Assembly (NCBI GenBank): GCA_030830285.1
Contig: JAURNF010000028.1
Location: 1-13,877 of the forward strand
DNA: 13,877 bases
Source: Candidatus Kapaibacterium sp.
Lineage (GTDB): Bacteria; Bacteroidota; Ignavibacteria; Kapaibacteriales; Kapaibacteriaceae
Reading direction: 5' to 3'
Position numbers and translations under genes: made by a program. Positions 1 through 7,800 of the stretch are shown piece after piece. How positions within the stretch are numbered: the stretch's first letter is position 1; each line of letters starts with the position of its first letter. The notes under the pieces were generated by a model. That model was not told the origin of the DNA, searched no databases, and saw only the letters and a program-made list of their open reading frames with translations.

Positions 1-1046
1 ACGATGGGCACGAATACTGCGCTTATTGCATCGGCCATGCGCTGCAGAGGCGCTTTCGATGCCTGCGTCTGTTCGACGGCGCGGATGATGCCCGAGAGGA
101 CGGTATCGGACCCAACGGCGGTTGCTTGCACGATCAGCATACCTGTTGTGTTGAGCGTGCCACCGATTACGCGATCGCCAACTGCTTTCGCCACCGGCAT
201 ACTCTCACCCGTGAGCATCGACTCGTCGATACTTGTCGAACCCGCGACAATTGTACCATCAACAGCAACGCGTTCGCCGGGTCGTATCACCACGGTATCG
301 GACACGGCAACATCGCTTGCCGACACTTCAACGTCGGCACCATTGCGGCGAACGAGCACGGTAGACGGATGCAGCTCAAGGAGGGATGTCAGTGCTTCGG
401 CAGTGCGTCGCTTAGCGCGCGACTCCAGCCACTTGCCCAAGAGCACCAGAGCAATGATTGTCGATGCTGAGTCGAAGTATGCGCCAGGATGTGAGATCGA
501 CGGAAGCAGCGACGGGGCGAGTGTAACTACAACACTTGTGATGTATGCCGTACCGGTGCCAAGCGTCACCAGCGTATCCATTGTTGCCGTCCGGTTGCGC
601 GTTGCATTCCATGCTCCGCGGAACAGACTCCGTCCTGCCACCATGACCGGTGTTGCTAGGAGTAGCAGCACCATGTTCAACCATGACGGTGCATGATGCT
701 CGAACATTGCCCACATCGACATCACAAGGACAACGGTCGCGAATGGTGCTGCCAGCAACATGTCCCGCTGATAGCCAAGAGAGATCGCTTGCAGACGATC
801 AGCAAGTTCATGCGGATTTGTTTGTGCTGCGAGTTCGCGGATTGATGTAGCCGCGTACCCAGCGCCTTCGACAGCGCTACGGAGTGCATCATCTGATACG
901 TGTTCGGGTGCATCAACCAAGGCGCGATTCGTAACCAGGTTGACTGATGCAGCGGTTACGTCGGGGATCGCACGGAGTGCATCTTCTACACGTTGCACGC
1001 ATGCAGCGCAGTGCATGCCACCAATATCGACGATCCGTTGCGTCAC
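1..1046 (-). CDS. copA: Copper-type P-type ATPase, N-terminal part (cut by window edge)
   Basis: Heavy-metal pump of the inner membrane (P1B-type ATPase), probably exporting Cu(I). The visible 348 residues hold an N-terminal HMA metal-binding domain (about residues 4-68) with the motif GMHCAAC (Cys13, Cys16). About four hydrophobic segments follow near 95-115, 123-140, 157-180 and 190-207. Next comes the actuator domain with TGES at 279-282, and then the start of the next membrane segment (ISAVFVPI). The CPC metal site and the DKTG phosphorylation motif lie beyond the left edge, so copper rather than another soft metal is inferred from the HMA type. The start is GTG at 1046: an in-frame TAA lies eight codons upstream and no other usable start precedes the metal motif. 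This GTG overlaps the msrA stop (GTGA), implying translational coupling. It is the last visible gene of a crcB-msrA-copA run. Confidence 0.95.
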   Translation of the reverse strand, partial: MTQRIVDIGGMHCAACVQRVEDALRAIPDVTAASVNLVTNRALVDAPEHVSDDALRSAVEGAGYAATSIRELAAQTNPHELADRLQAISLGYQRDMLLAAPFATVVLVMSMWAMFEHHAPSWLNMVLLLLATPVMVAGRSLFRGAWNATRNRTATMDTLVTLGTGTAYITSVVVTLAPSLLPSISHPGAYFDSASTIIALVLLGKWLESRAKRRTAEALTSLLELHPSTVLVRRNGADVEVSASDVAVSDTVVIRPGERVAVDGTIVAGSTSIDESMLTGESMPVAKAVGDRVIGGTLNTTGMLIVQATAVGSDTVLSGIIRAVEQTQASKAPLQRMADAISAVFVPI

Positions 1047-1714
1047 TTCTCGCCGGCGCGCATCTTATCGCCAAACATCTTCTTGAACTTCTCAACCTTC
1101 GGTCGGACCACGAACGCGCAGTATGGTTGACTTCCGTTCTGGTTGTAATAGTTCTGATGATAGTCTTCGGCAACGTAGAACGTCTCAGCCGGCGTTACTT
1201 CTGTCACGATCGGACTCGACCACGTCTTCGACGCATCAAGTTGCTTGATGTATGCACGTGCAATGTTGGCCTGCTCTTCGGAGTGCACGAAGATCGCACT
1301 ACGATACTGCGTACCGACGTCGTTGCCTTGTCGGTTAAGTGTTGTGGGATCATGCGATGCAAAGAACACTTGTAGAAGCTCTTCGTACGACACAACCGCT
1401 GGGTTAAACGTGATGCGGCACGCCTCTGCGTGTCCAGTTGTGCCAGAGCACACCTCTTTATAGGTCGGGTTCTCTACTGCACCATTGCAATAGCCGCTTT
1501 CGACCTTTTCAACGCCATCGACCAGTTGAAACACGGCTTCGACGCACCAGAAACATCCACCTGCAAGAGTGGCCGTGTCGCGATCGTTTGGTGTAGACAT
1601 ACGTGATCCTTCGGAAGACTTCGGTTGAGGGGGTTTGCGATCGTCACCAGCAGTGCACGACGTGAACGCCGCAGCACTCAATGTGAGAATGATCGCAAGA
1701 ATACTGCGCAACAT
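1043..1714 (-). CDS. msrA: Exported peptide-methionine (S)-S-oxide reductase
   Basis: Reduces methionine-S-sulfoxide in oxidised proteins. The protein has 223 residues. A hydrophobic N-terminus ends in FTSC (Cys20), a weak lipobox, so it is probably a periplasm-facing lipoprotein. A charged linker runs to about residue 48. The MsrA domain follows, with the catalytic motif GCFWC (Cys54), the family signatures GTTGHAEA (91-98) and DPTTLNRQGNDVGTQYRS (122-139), and a late QPYC (Cys199) that could be the resolving cysteine. ATG at 1714 has an upstream AAGG. A second ATG at 1600 (Met39), just before the catalytic domain, has its own AAGGA seven bases upstream and could give a cytoplasmic form. The gene lies 50 bp after crcB and overlaps the copA start, so it is probably co-transcribed. 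Copper promotes methionine oxidation, which makes the pairing with a copper pump sensible, though this is inference. Confidence 0.96.
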   Translation of the reverse strand: MLRSILAIILTLSAAAFTSCTAGDDRKPPQPKSSEGSRMSTPNDRDTATLAGGCFWCVEAVFQLVDGVEKVESGYCNGAVENPTYKEVCSGTTGHAEACRITFNPAVVSYEELLQVFFASHDPTTLNRQGNDVGTQYRSAIFVHSEEQANIARAYIKQLDASKTWSSPIVTEVTPAETFYVAEDYHQNYYNQNGSQPYCAFVVRPKVEKFKKMFGDKMRAGEK

Positions 1715-1764
1715 ACTAGGTGCCTTGTTGGTGAGAAGCGTTATTGACGAATCAATACGTGTGA

Positions 1765-2142
1765 TTAGTGGGAGATCACGCGAGGGAAGAGCACGCCGGC
1801 TAATGCCGCCGCTGCGCAGCAGGCAAGTGTCGCGATTACATACATAGCCACCGTCATGATGTGTCCCTCTTGTGCGAGGAGGACGCTCTCAACTGCAAAT
1901 GCGGAATACGTGGTGAAGCCGCCGCACAGGCCCGTTCCTAAGAGCAGTGTTGTGTGACGCGACAGAGGTGTTGACGTGAGAGATGAGCCGATAAGCATGC
2001 CAAGGACAAACGATCCCACGACGTTGACCGCAAGTGTTGCCCAAGGGAAGCCGCCCTGTGATGATGGAAGCAGTATGCCTACGCCATAGCGGAGTCCGCT
2101 CCCAACAGCACCGCCGAGCACTACAAGTAGGAACTCAATCAT
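1765..2142 (-). CDS. crcB: Fluoride exporter channel CrcB/FluC
   Basis: Small inner-membrane protein (125 residues, the usual family length) of the CrcB/Fluc family. These form dual-topology dimers that let fluoride leave the cell. Four hydrophobic segments are visible. Family signatures are GSGLRYG (14-20, with the conserved Arg18), NVVGSFVLG (40-48, with the pore Asn40), and GGFTTYSAF (74-82). The family's fluoride-contacting pair of phenylalanines normally reads TTFSxF; here the first is Tyr79 and the second Phe82. I chose ATG at 2142 rather than the longer in-frame reading up to 2241, because the extra 33 residues match nothing in the family and lie over the signal peptide of the divergent peptidase gene. 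No clear Shine-Dalgarno precedes it. First gene of the minus-strand crcB-msrA-copA cluster. No fluoride riboswitch fits in the 38-bp leader. Confidence 0.93.
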   Translation of the reverse strand: MIEFLLVVLGGAVGSGLRYGVGILLPSSQGGFPWATLAVNVVGSFVLGMLIGSSLTSTPLSRHTTLLLGTGLCGGFTTYSAFAVESVLLAQEGHIMTVAMYVIATLACCAAAALAGVLFPRVISH

Positions 2143-2180
2143 GGTGGCAAAGTAGGAAATGCTCACACTATCTTTGCTGG
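2143..2180. promoter_or_regulatory. Short divergent promoter region between crcB and the M1 peptidase gene
   Basis: Only 38 bp separate the two divergent start codons, so promoters for both must overlap here or reach into coding sequence. On the plus strand TATCTTTG (2169-2176) matches the Bacteroidota -7 consensus TAnnTTTG exactly and ends four bases before the peptidase ATG. On the minus strand TACTTTG (2154-2148) resembles it with one base fewer and ends five bases before the crcB ATG. No TTG is present at the usual -33 distance from the plus-strand box. Neither gene has a visible Shine-Dalgarno, so leaderless or near-leaderless mRNAs are possible. Inferred from sequence only. Confidence 0.45.
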
Positions 2181-4625
2181 ATGCGCCTACTACTTCTCCT
2201 TCTCGCGCTTGTGATGCCCCTTGCAGCACAGGCACAAGCACCAGTTGTTCACACCTCTACCTACGTCGACGTTCCCGGCAGTGAGCCGCGGGAGCGGATG
2301 GTAGATATCCTGCGTATGACCGTGAATGTGCGCTTCGAGCCCGAGAAGGCGCTCGTGAAGGGAACCGTCACGCATGTGTTTCGTGCATTGCGGGAGCAGG
2401 TGGACTCGATCGAGTTTGATGCGATCAAGATTACGATCAAGCAGGCAACGCTTGGTGGACGTCCAGTGCGGACTCGGTCGACAGACACGACAGTGATCGT
2501 GTATTGCGAGCCCCGCATGCGCTGGGATCAGCAAGACTCAATCGTGTTTGCCTACGAGGCAACGCCACGTAAGGGTATCTACTTCATCGGTTGGAATGAC
2601 CCATCGAAGCGCATGCGACGTCAGATCTGGACGCAGGGTCAGGCCATCGACAATCGTCATTGGATTCCGATGTACGACGAGATGAACGACAAGATGATCA
2701 CCGAAACCATCACCACGTTCGACTCTACCTATGCCGTTCTGTCGAACGGTACGCGCTATAAGGTCACGTCGAACAGTGACGGAACGAAGACATGGTATTA
2801 CACCATGACCAAGCCGCATGCATCGTATCTCTTGATGCTTGCTATCGGCAACTATGCGATCACTGAACGTCGCTCGGCATCAGGCGTGCCACTGCGATTG
2901 TACTCGTATCCAGAGCATCCCGAGCGCATTGAACCGACCTACCGCATGAGCGTTGAGTCGATGGACTTCCTCGAGCGTGAGATTGGCATCCCATATCCAT
3001 GGGAATCGTACAGTCAGGTGCCCGTAGCTGACTACATCTTTGGTGCAATGGAAAACACCACGGCAACCATCTTCGGTGATTTCTTGCACACCGATGAGCG
3101 CGGCTGGTTGGACCGCTCATATGTTGGTACGAATGTGCACGAGCTTACACACCAGTGGTTTGGCGATTACATCACCGGACGCAGTGGCAAGTCGATTTGG
3201 TTGCAAGAGAGCTTTGCCACATTCTACCCGCACCTCTTTACACGCGAAACCGTTGGCGAGGACGCCTATCAATGGAGTCGCCGCGGCATGCACCGCAGTG
3301 CGCATGCAGCAGCTGAGAAAGATCGTCTGCCGATCGTGCACCCAAGCAGTGGCTCAGCACGCATCTATCCGAAGGGGGCAAGCGTTATCGACATGATGCG
3401 CTATACGTTTGGCGAGCAATCGGTGCGTCGCGTCATCCAGCATTACTTGCGCAAGCATCCGTACACAACGGTCGAGACCAACGACCTCTACCTCGCATTC
3501 CAGGATACGCTTGGACTATCACCGAAGTGGTTCTTCGATCAGTGGCTCTATCAAGGGGGCGAACCACATTACCGCATCTCGACACGTCTCGGGGCAATGC
3601 AGACAGAGAAGGGTGTTGGGACAACGACGCTCGTTGATATCGAGCAGATTCATCAGATCGACGAGTTAACGGGTGTATTCAGTATGCCTGTTGTGCTCGA
3701 GGTGCATTATACCGACCGCACCAAGGATTCTGTGCGCGTTATGGTCAACCAACAGCGTATGCTGGTTGAGGTTCCGAACCCAAACAACAAGGTTCCCGCC
3801 TTTGTGTTGTTTGATCCAGGATCGTACATCCTTAAGCGCGTCACCTTCGAACGTTCGTGGGATGCACGTATGGCGCAACTCCAGAACGCACCGCTCATGA
3901 TCGACCGCTATGATGCGCTCGAGACATTCCGTGGCGACACGTCGCGCTCGGCTGAGCGTCGCGCCATGATTGCCGGTGTGCTCTCGCGCGAGACGTTCCA
4001 CGCGCTTCGTTCGGAAGCTGCCCAGCAGGCAATTGAGCTAGCGCAGAAGGGAATTCCTGAGGCATGGGAACTTGTCAAGCGTGGCCTCACCGATAAAGCA
4101 CTCGAGGTTCGTTCGGCAACGCTTGGGGCTCTGCCTACAATCCCTCAGCAATTGCGTGAGACTGTGGTTGGCATGCTTCGCGACACATCGTATGCCGTTA
4201 TTCAGTCGGCCCTCACCAAGCTTGCAACATCATTCCCAGCGGATAAGAGTATCCTTGCGGCTGTGAAGGGCGTTCGTGGTCCACACGAGCGCGTGCGAAT
4301 CACACGACTTGAAATCGAGGCCACATGGAACGACGATGCTGGAGCTGTCAAGGAGCTTGCCGACCTGTGTGGGCCCGGTTGGGAGTTCATCACCCGCCAG
4401 AATGCCATGCAGGCGCTACGTCGAGTGGGCACGGTTACACCCCTGGCAGCCGAAAACATGCTTCTGGCTGTTCTCAGCACGAACACCCGTCTGGCTGGCG
4501 TAGCTCAGTCCGTGCTGAACGGATTATGTGAACAGCCGCGGCTCAAGTCAATCGTATCGACAGTTGCAAAAACGATGCAACTCAATGAAATACAACGAGA
4601 TACGCTCGCCCAGTACTTGCGATAA
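2181..4625 (+). CDS. Exported M1-family zinc aminopeptidase
   Basis: Probable zinc metallopeptidase of the M1 (gluzincin, aminopeptidase N-like) family, 814 residues, acting outside the cytoplasm. Residues 1-20 form a signal peptide: a long Leu run followed by AQAQA. An N-terminal beta-domain precedes the catalytic domain. The latter carries GAMEN (288-292, binds the substrate N-terminus), HELTH (zinc ligands His320 and His324, catalytic Glu321), the third ligand Glu343 in LQESFATF exactly 18 residues after HELTH, and the YPKG tyrosine (Tyr396). The last two hundred or so residues are alpha-helical with a HEAT-like repeat look. All key catalytic residues are present. I chose ATG at 2181 because it begins the signal peptide; the frame is open back to 2034, but that part overlaps crcB and looks non-coding. 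Substrate unknown; peptide scavenging is likely. Confidence 0.95.
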   Translation: MRLLLLLLALVMPLAAQAQAPVVHTSTYVDVPGSEPRERMVDILRMTVNVRFEPEKALVKGTVTHVFRALREQVDSIEFDAIKITIKQATLGGRPVRTRSTDTTVIVYCEPRMRWDQQDSIVFAYEATPRKGIYFIGWNDPSKRMRRQIWTQGQAIDNRHWIPMYDEMNDKMITETITTFDSTYAVLSNGTRYKVTSNSDGTKTWYYTMTKPHASYLLMLAIGNYAITERRSASGVPLRLYSYPEHPERIEPTYRMSVESMDFLEREIGIPYPWESYSQVPVADYIFGAMENTTATIFGDFLHTDERGWLDRSYVGTNVHELTHQWFGDYITGRSGKSIWLQESFATFYPHLFTRETVGEDAYQWSRRGMHRSAHAAAEKDRLPIVHPSSGSARIYPKGASVIDMMRYTFGEQSVRRVIQHYLRKHPYTTVETNDLYLAFQDTLGLSPKWFFDQWLYQGGEPHYRISTRLGAMQTEKGVGTTTLVDIEQIHQIDELTGVFSMPVVLEVHYTDRTKDSVRVMVNQQRMLVEVPNPNNKVPAFVLFDPGSYILKRVTFERSWDARMAQLQNAPLMIDRYDALETFRGDTSRSAERRAMIAGVLSRETFHALRSEAAQQAIELAQKGIPEAWELVKRGLTDKALEVRSATLGALPTIPQQLRETVVGMLRDTSYAVIQSALTKLATSFPADKSILAAVKGVRGPHERVRITRLEIEATWNDDAGAVKELADLCGPGWEFITRQNAMQALRRVGTVTPLAAENMLLAVLSTNTRLAGVAQSVLNGLCEQPRLKSIVSTVAKTMQLNEIQRDTLAQYLR

Positions 4626-4650
4626 AAATTTGGTGTGATTGTTGCTTCTC

Positions 4651-4680
4651 GTGTCACACGGGGAAAGGCCTTTGTGACAC
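4651..4680. repeat. 8-bp inverted repeat, weak terminator or regulator site
   Basis: GTGTCACA (4651-4658) and TGTGACAC (4673-4680) are perfect inverted copies around a 14-base spacer. The repeat lies 25 bases after the peptidase stop, where a terminator could be expected. No T-run follows, so factor-independent termination would be weak. A dimeric regulator binding site is the alternative. Confidence 0.5.
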
Positions 4681-4682
4681 GG

Positions 4683-4692
4683 CGTTCGAACG
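4683..4692. repeat. 10-bp perfect palindrome CGTTCGAACG
   Basis: A perfect palindrome two bases after the preceding inverted repeat and about 65 bases upstream of the candidate promoter. The close placing of two symmetric elements suggests an operator region, but short palindromes also arise by chance. Confidence 0.35.
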
Positions 4693-4748
4693 ACCGTCCG
4701 CAACGACCTGCCTCGGATACCATCCATTGCATTCGCATGGCCGTAAGG

Positions 4749-4779
4749 TTGTGTGAAACCGCAGGGTTGGCTATTTTTA
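4749..4779 (+). promoter_or_regulatory. Candidate promoter for the surface protein gene
   Basis: TTG (4749-4751) lies 20 bases before TATTTTTA (4772-4779). This matches the spacing of a Bacteroidota-type -33/-7 promoter, with one mismatch to TAnnTTTG at the last position. It would give a leader of roughly 85 bases before the ATG at 4870. Tentative. Confidence 0.3.
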
Positions 4780-4860
4780 TTCTTCGGAGAAATCTGTGGG
4801 CGCGGTGCGTCCACACCCTTTTGCATGAACGAAACAAATCGACATTCTCATATCACAAGT

Positions 4861-4866
4861 GGAGGA
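4861..4866 (+). promoter_or_regulatory. Strong Shine-Dalgarno of the surface protein gene
   Basis: GGAGGA lies three bases before ATG 4870 and is the best ribosome binding site in the window. It decides the start: the longer in-frame reading from 4753 has no comparable site and would bury the signal peptide. Confidence 0.8.
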
Positions 4867-4869
4867 GCT

Positions 4870-7800
4870 ATGCTTCGCAACGTTACATCGATGGTTGCGT
4901 TGCTTGCGGCATTTGTACTGATCGGGGTTTCCTCGGTTCAGGCAAATCCAACCAGCCGTACGGTTGGTGTTGTCGCAGGTACGTACACAGAGATCAATGG
5001 CGGTACTGTTATCTACTCGTCGGCGAGCCCATCGTGGTTCACGCTCGGTGAGACAACAGTTACGCTGCCATTTCAAGTCAATTACGGCGGCGTGTTGTAC
5101 ACGGACGTCGTTGTCAACCCAAATGGTTGGGTATCGTTTGGTGGATCTGCAGGCGTAACTGCTAGCCCACTGACGGCAACAACTACAGCTGCAGGCATCC
5201 TGTCAGCAATGGGTACACAACTTGCTGCCGGCAATGGCGGCGATGTAACGGTCCTCGTTACGGGCACAGCGCCAAATCGTATCGCGACGATGCAGTGGCG
5301 CAATGCTACACGTCGTTATGCTGATAACATCGCTCGCGACAACTACAACTTCCAGATCCGCCTGTGGGAGAACAATGCAACTGCAAATGGCAGCCGCATG
5401 GAAGTTGTTTACGGTGCGATGACAGTGAACCACAACATGCTCGTCCAAGTTGGCCTTGGTGCAAACAGCACAGTGTGGTCACCACGCGCAGACTTCTATA
5501 CGAACACATGGTCGACAGCATCGTGGCACGCGACACCGCAATTGTCACTGATCTCTCGCGGTTTCGTTCCTGCTTCAGGTACAACGGTAGCCTTCTGGCA
5601 CCGTCAGGCACCAGCACTCAACAATGATGCTGACGTACTCAGCCTCGTATCGCCAGCTGGTAACTTCGACGCAAACACATCACAGACAATGCAGGTACGC
5701 GTTCGCAACTTCGGTACGAACAACCTCGACTCTGTAACGATCAACTGGTCGATCAACGGTGTTGCACAAACTCCAGTTCGCTTCTACCCGCAGCCAGCTC
5801 TGGCTCCAGGTGCAGAAGCAACAGTGACACTTGGCAACCGCACGTTCGCTCCATTCTCGTTCAACACAGTATCGTTCTCGACATCAACACCGAACGGTGT
5901 TGCTGACGTGAACGCAAGCAATGATGCACTTACAGTGTTCCTTGCTCCACGTGTAGCTGGTAACCTCTCGGTTGCTCAGAATGGCAATGCAAACTCGTTC
6001 CCTGACTTCCGCTCGATGTTCCGTCACCTCGCAGTGTCGGGCATCTCGGGCAACGTTGATGTAACAGTGTATGCCGGTACGTATGATGAGCAGATCTGGG
6101 TACCAGCAATTTCAGCAGCACAAGTCCGCAATCCAGCTACAAACTTCCTAGCTCCAGCCACGGTCACGATTAGTGTCCCAGCGAGCAACGACGTTGTACT
6201 CACTAACCGAGTTGTGCCTACGACGCAGGTTCTTGGTAGCGCTGACGTTGCATCTGTGATTGGCCACGCCGCCAGCTCAGCACAAGCTGCACAGATAACT
6301 ATGGTTGGTGTCAAGGTAAAGGTTGACAACGGCTCTTCTTGTGACCTTGCGGTAAGTGGCTCGGACGTTGGATCAACTGTGTTTTACGCTGGTGCAGACT
6401 TCGAGGGCAACTCGGGTTATGTCAATGCAGTTGGTGGTTCAGGGGTAGAGCTTAGCGGCAGCGGTTCGATGTTCGTACTCTCGTCGAATCTTCGCCAGTT
6501 CCGCAGAGCAATTGCCGTGAGCTCGCCTTCAGCACTTGTGAGCAGCAACACAATCACTAGCTCTCGCAATGGCATTTTTGTCTCAGGTAGCCCTAATGCT
6601 ATTGTCGCTGGTAACACATTCACAGATTGTGATTGTTCAACTGGCGCAGTAGGTATTCAGGTTGTCAGTTCCAATAACGCTCAGATCTCACGCAACCGTA
6701 TCAACCAGATCCGTACTACGGGTCTGTCAAATGGTATCATGGTCCAGTCGAGCACAGGCGTTCTCCTAGCCAACAATATGGTCTCGGTAGCAGGTACAAC
6801 TCAGGCCGTTGGTATCTGGGTTGACAACCTTGCTCCAAGCAACTCTCTGATCCATAATACAGTAAATGTTACGGGCAATGCTTCAATCAGCACAGCTGGT
6901 TACTTCCCAAGCAACGGTGGTACGATCAACCTGATCAACAACGTCTTCCACAACTTCGGCACAGGTACAGCATCTGGTTGGGCGCTGTGGTTCACAGGCG
7001 CAACACCAAATCCACTTGGTACATGTGACTTCAACAACCACATGGTCACAGGTGCAAACCTTGTGAACTGGGGTGGAACGCTCGTTCCACGCGTTGCTGG
7101 CTCCAACCCACTTTCATCGTGGCGTGCAGGTTCTGGTCGTGACCAAAACTCAGCTTCTGTTGCAGTGAACTTTGTTGGTGGTACAGACCTTCGTCTCCTC
7201 TCGATCCAGCCACAACTCTGGGGCACAGCGACAACGCTCGCTTCCGTCCCACGTGACTTCGACAGTGAGACACGAACAAAGCCATACATGGGCGCTGACG
7301 AGATCAAGCCTGTGATCCGCATGGTCACAAACCCACAAAGCTCATACGTATGTTTGGGTGGCACAGATACGCTGATCTGCATCGCTGACGTTACAGTTGG
7401 CGCAACAACAACGTATCAGTGGTTCAAGGATGGCAAGCAGCTTACAGGTCAGACTGGCAACATCCTCGTTCACAGCAATGTTGGGTATAGCGCGGCTGGC
7501 GTGTACACATGTGTCGTTAAGGCTAACGACGGAACGAACTTCATCCAAGCAACATCAGAGGGCGCAACTATCATCGTTGTTCGCCCAACAAGCGTAACTG
7601 TTCAGCCAACATCGCAAGCTGTTGCACTGGGCGGTTCAGCGAACCTTGAAGTTGCAGTCGAAGCAATTGGCGCACCGGACAACTTCCTCCCTGCATACCA
7701 GTGGAAGAAGCGCTCATGGGATCCAGTAACTGTGTCATATGTTGACAAGAACATCGTCGACAATGGCAACATCACAGGCTCAAACTCATCGATCCTGACA

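Larger units (their letters stand above)
4626..4869. other. Intergenic region upstream of the surface protein gene
   Basis: This 244-bp gap holds two inverted repeats (listed separately), a possible promoter and a good ribosome binding site for the surface protein. I saw no RNA gene and no short ORF with a protein-like composition; the small open frames here are made of mixed, unconvincing residues. The frame of the downstream gene is open back to 4753, but that stretch has no family signal and precedes a clear signal peptide, so I read it as untranslated leader. Confidence 0.6.

Noticed and set aside
4..696. Long plus-strand open frame at the left edge
   Set aside because: It is antisense to copA, whose HMA and TGES motifs are unmistakable; its own translation has no domain features.
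2034..2180. Extended N-terminus of the M1 peptidase
   Set aside because: It would overlap crcB on the other strand and bury a clear signal peptide that starts at 2181.
2143..2180. Fluoride riboswitch ahead of crcB
   Set aside because: The space is too short and no riboswitch-like fold is visible.
2143..2241. Extended N-terminus of CrcB
   Set aside because: CrcB proteins start at the first membrane segment; the extra residues are antisense to the peptidase signal peptide.
4753..4869. Extended N-terminus of the surface protein
   Set aside because: The start at 4870 has a strong GGAGGA site and directly begins a signal peptide.
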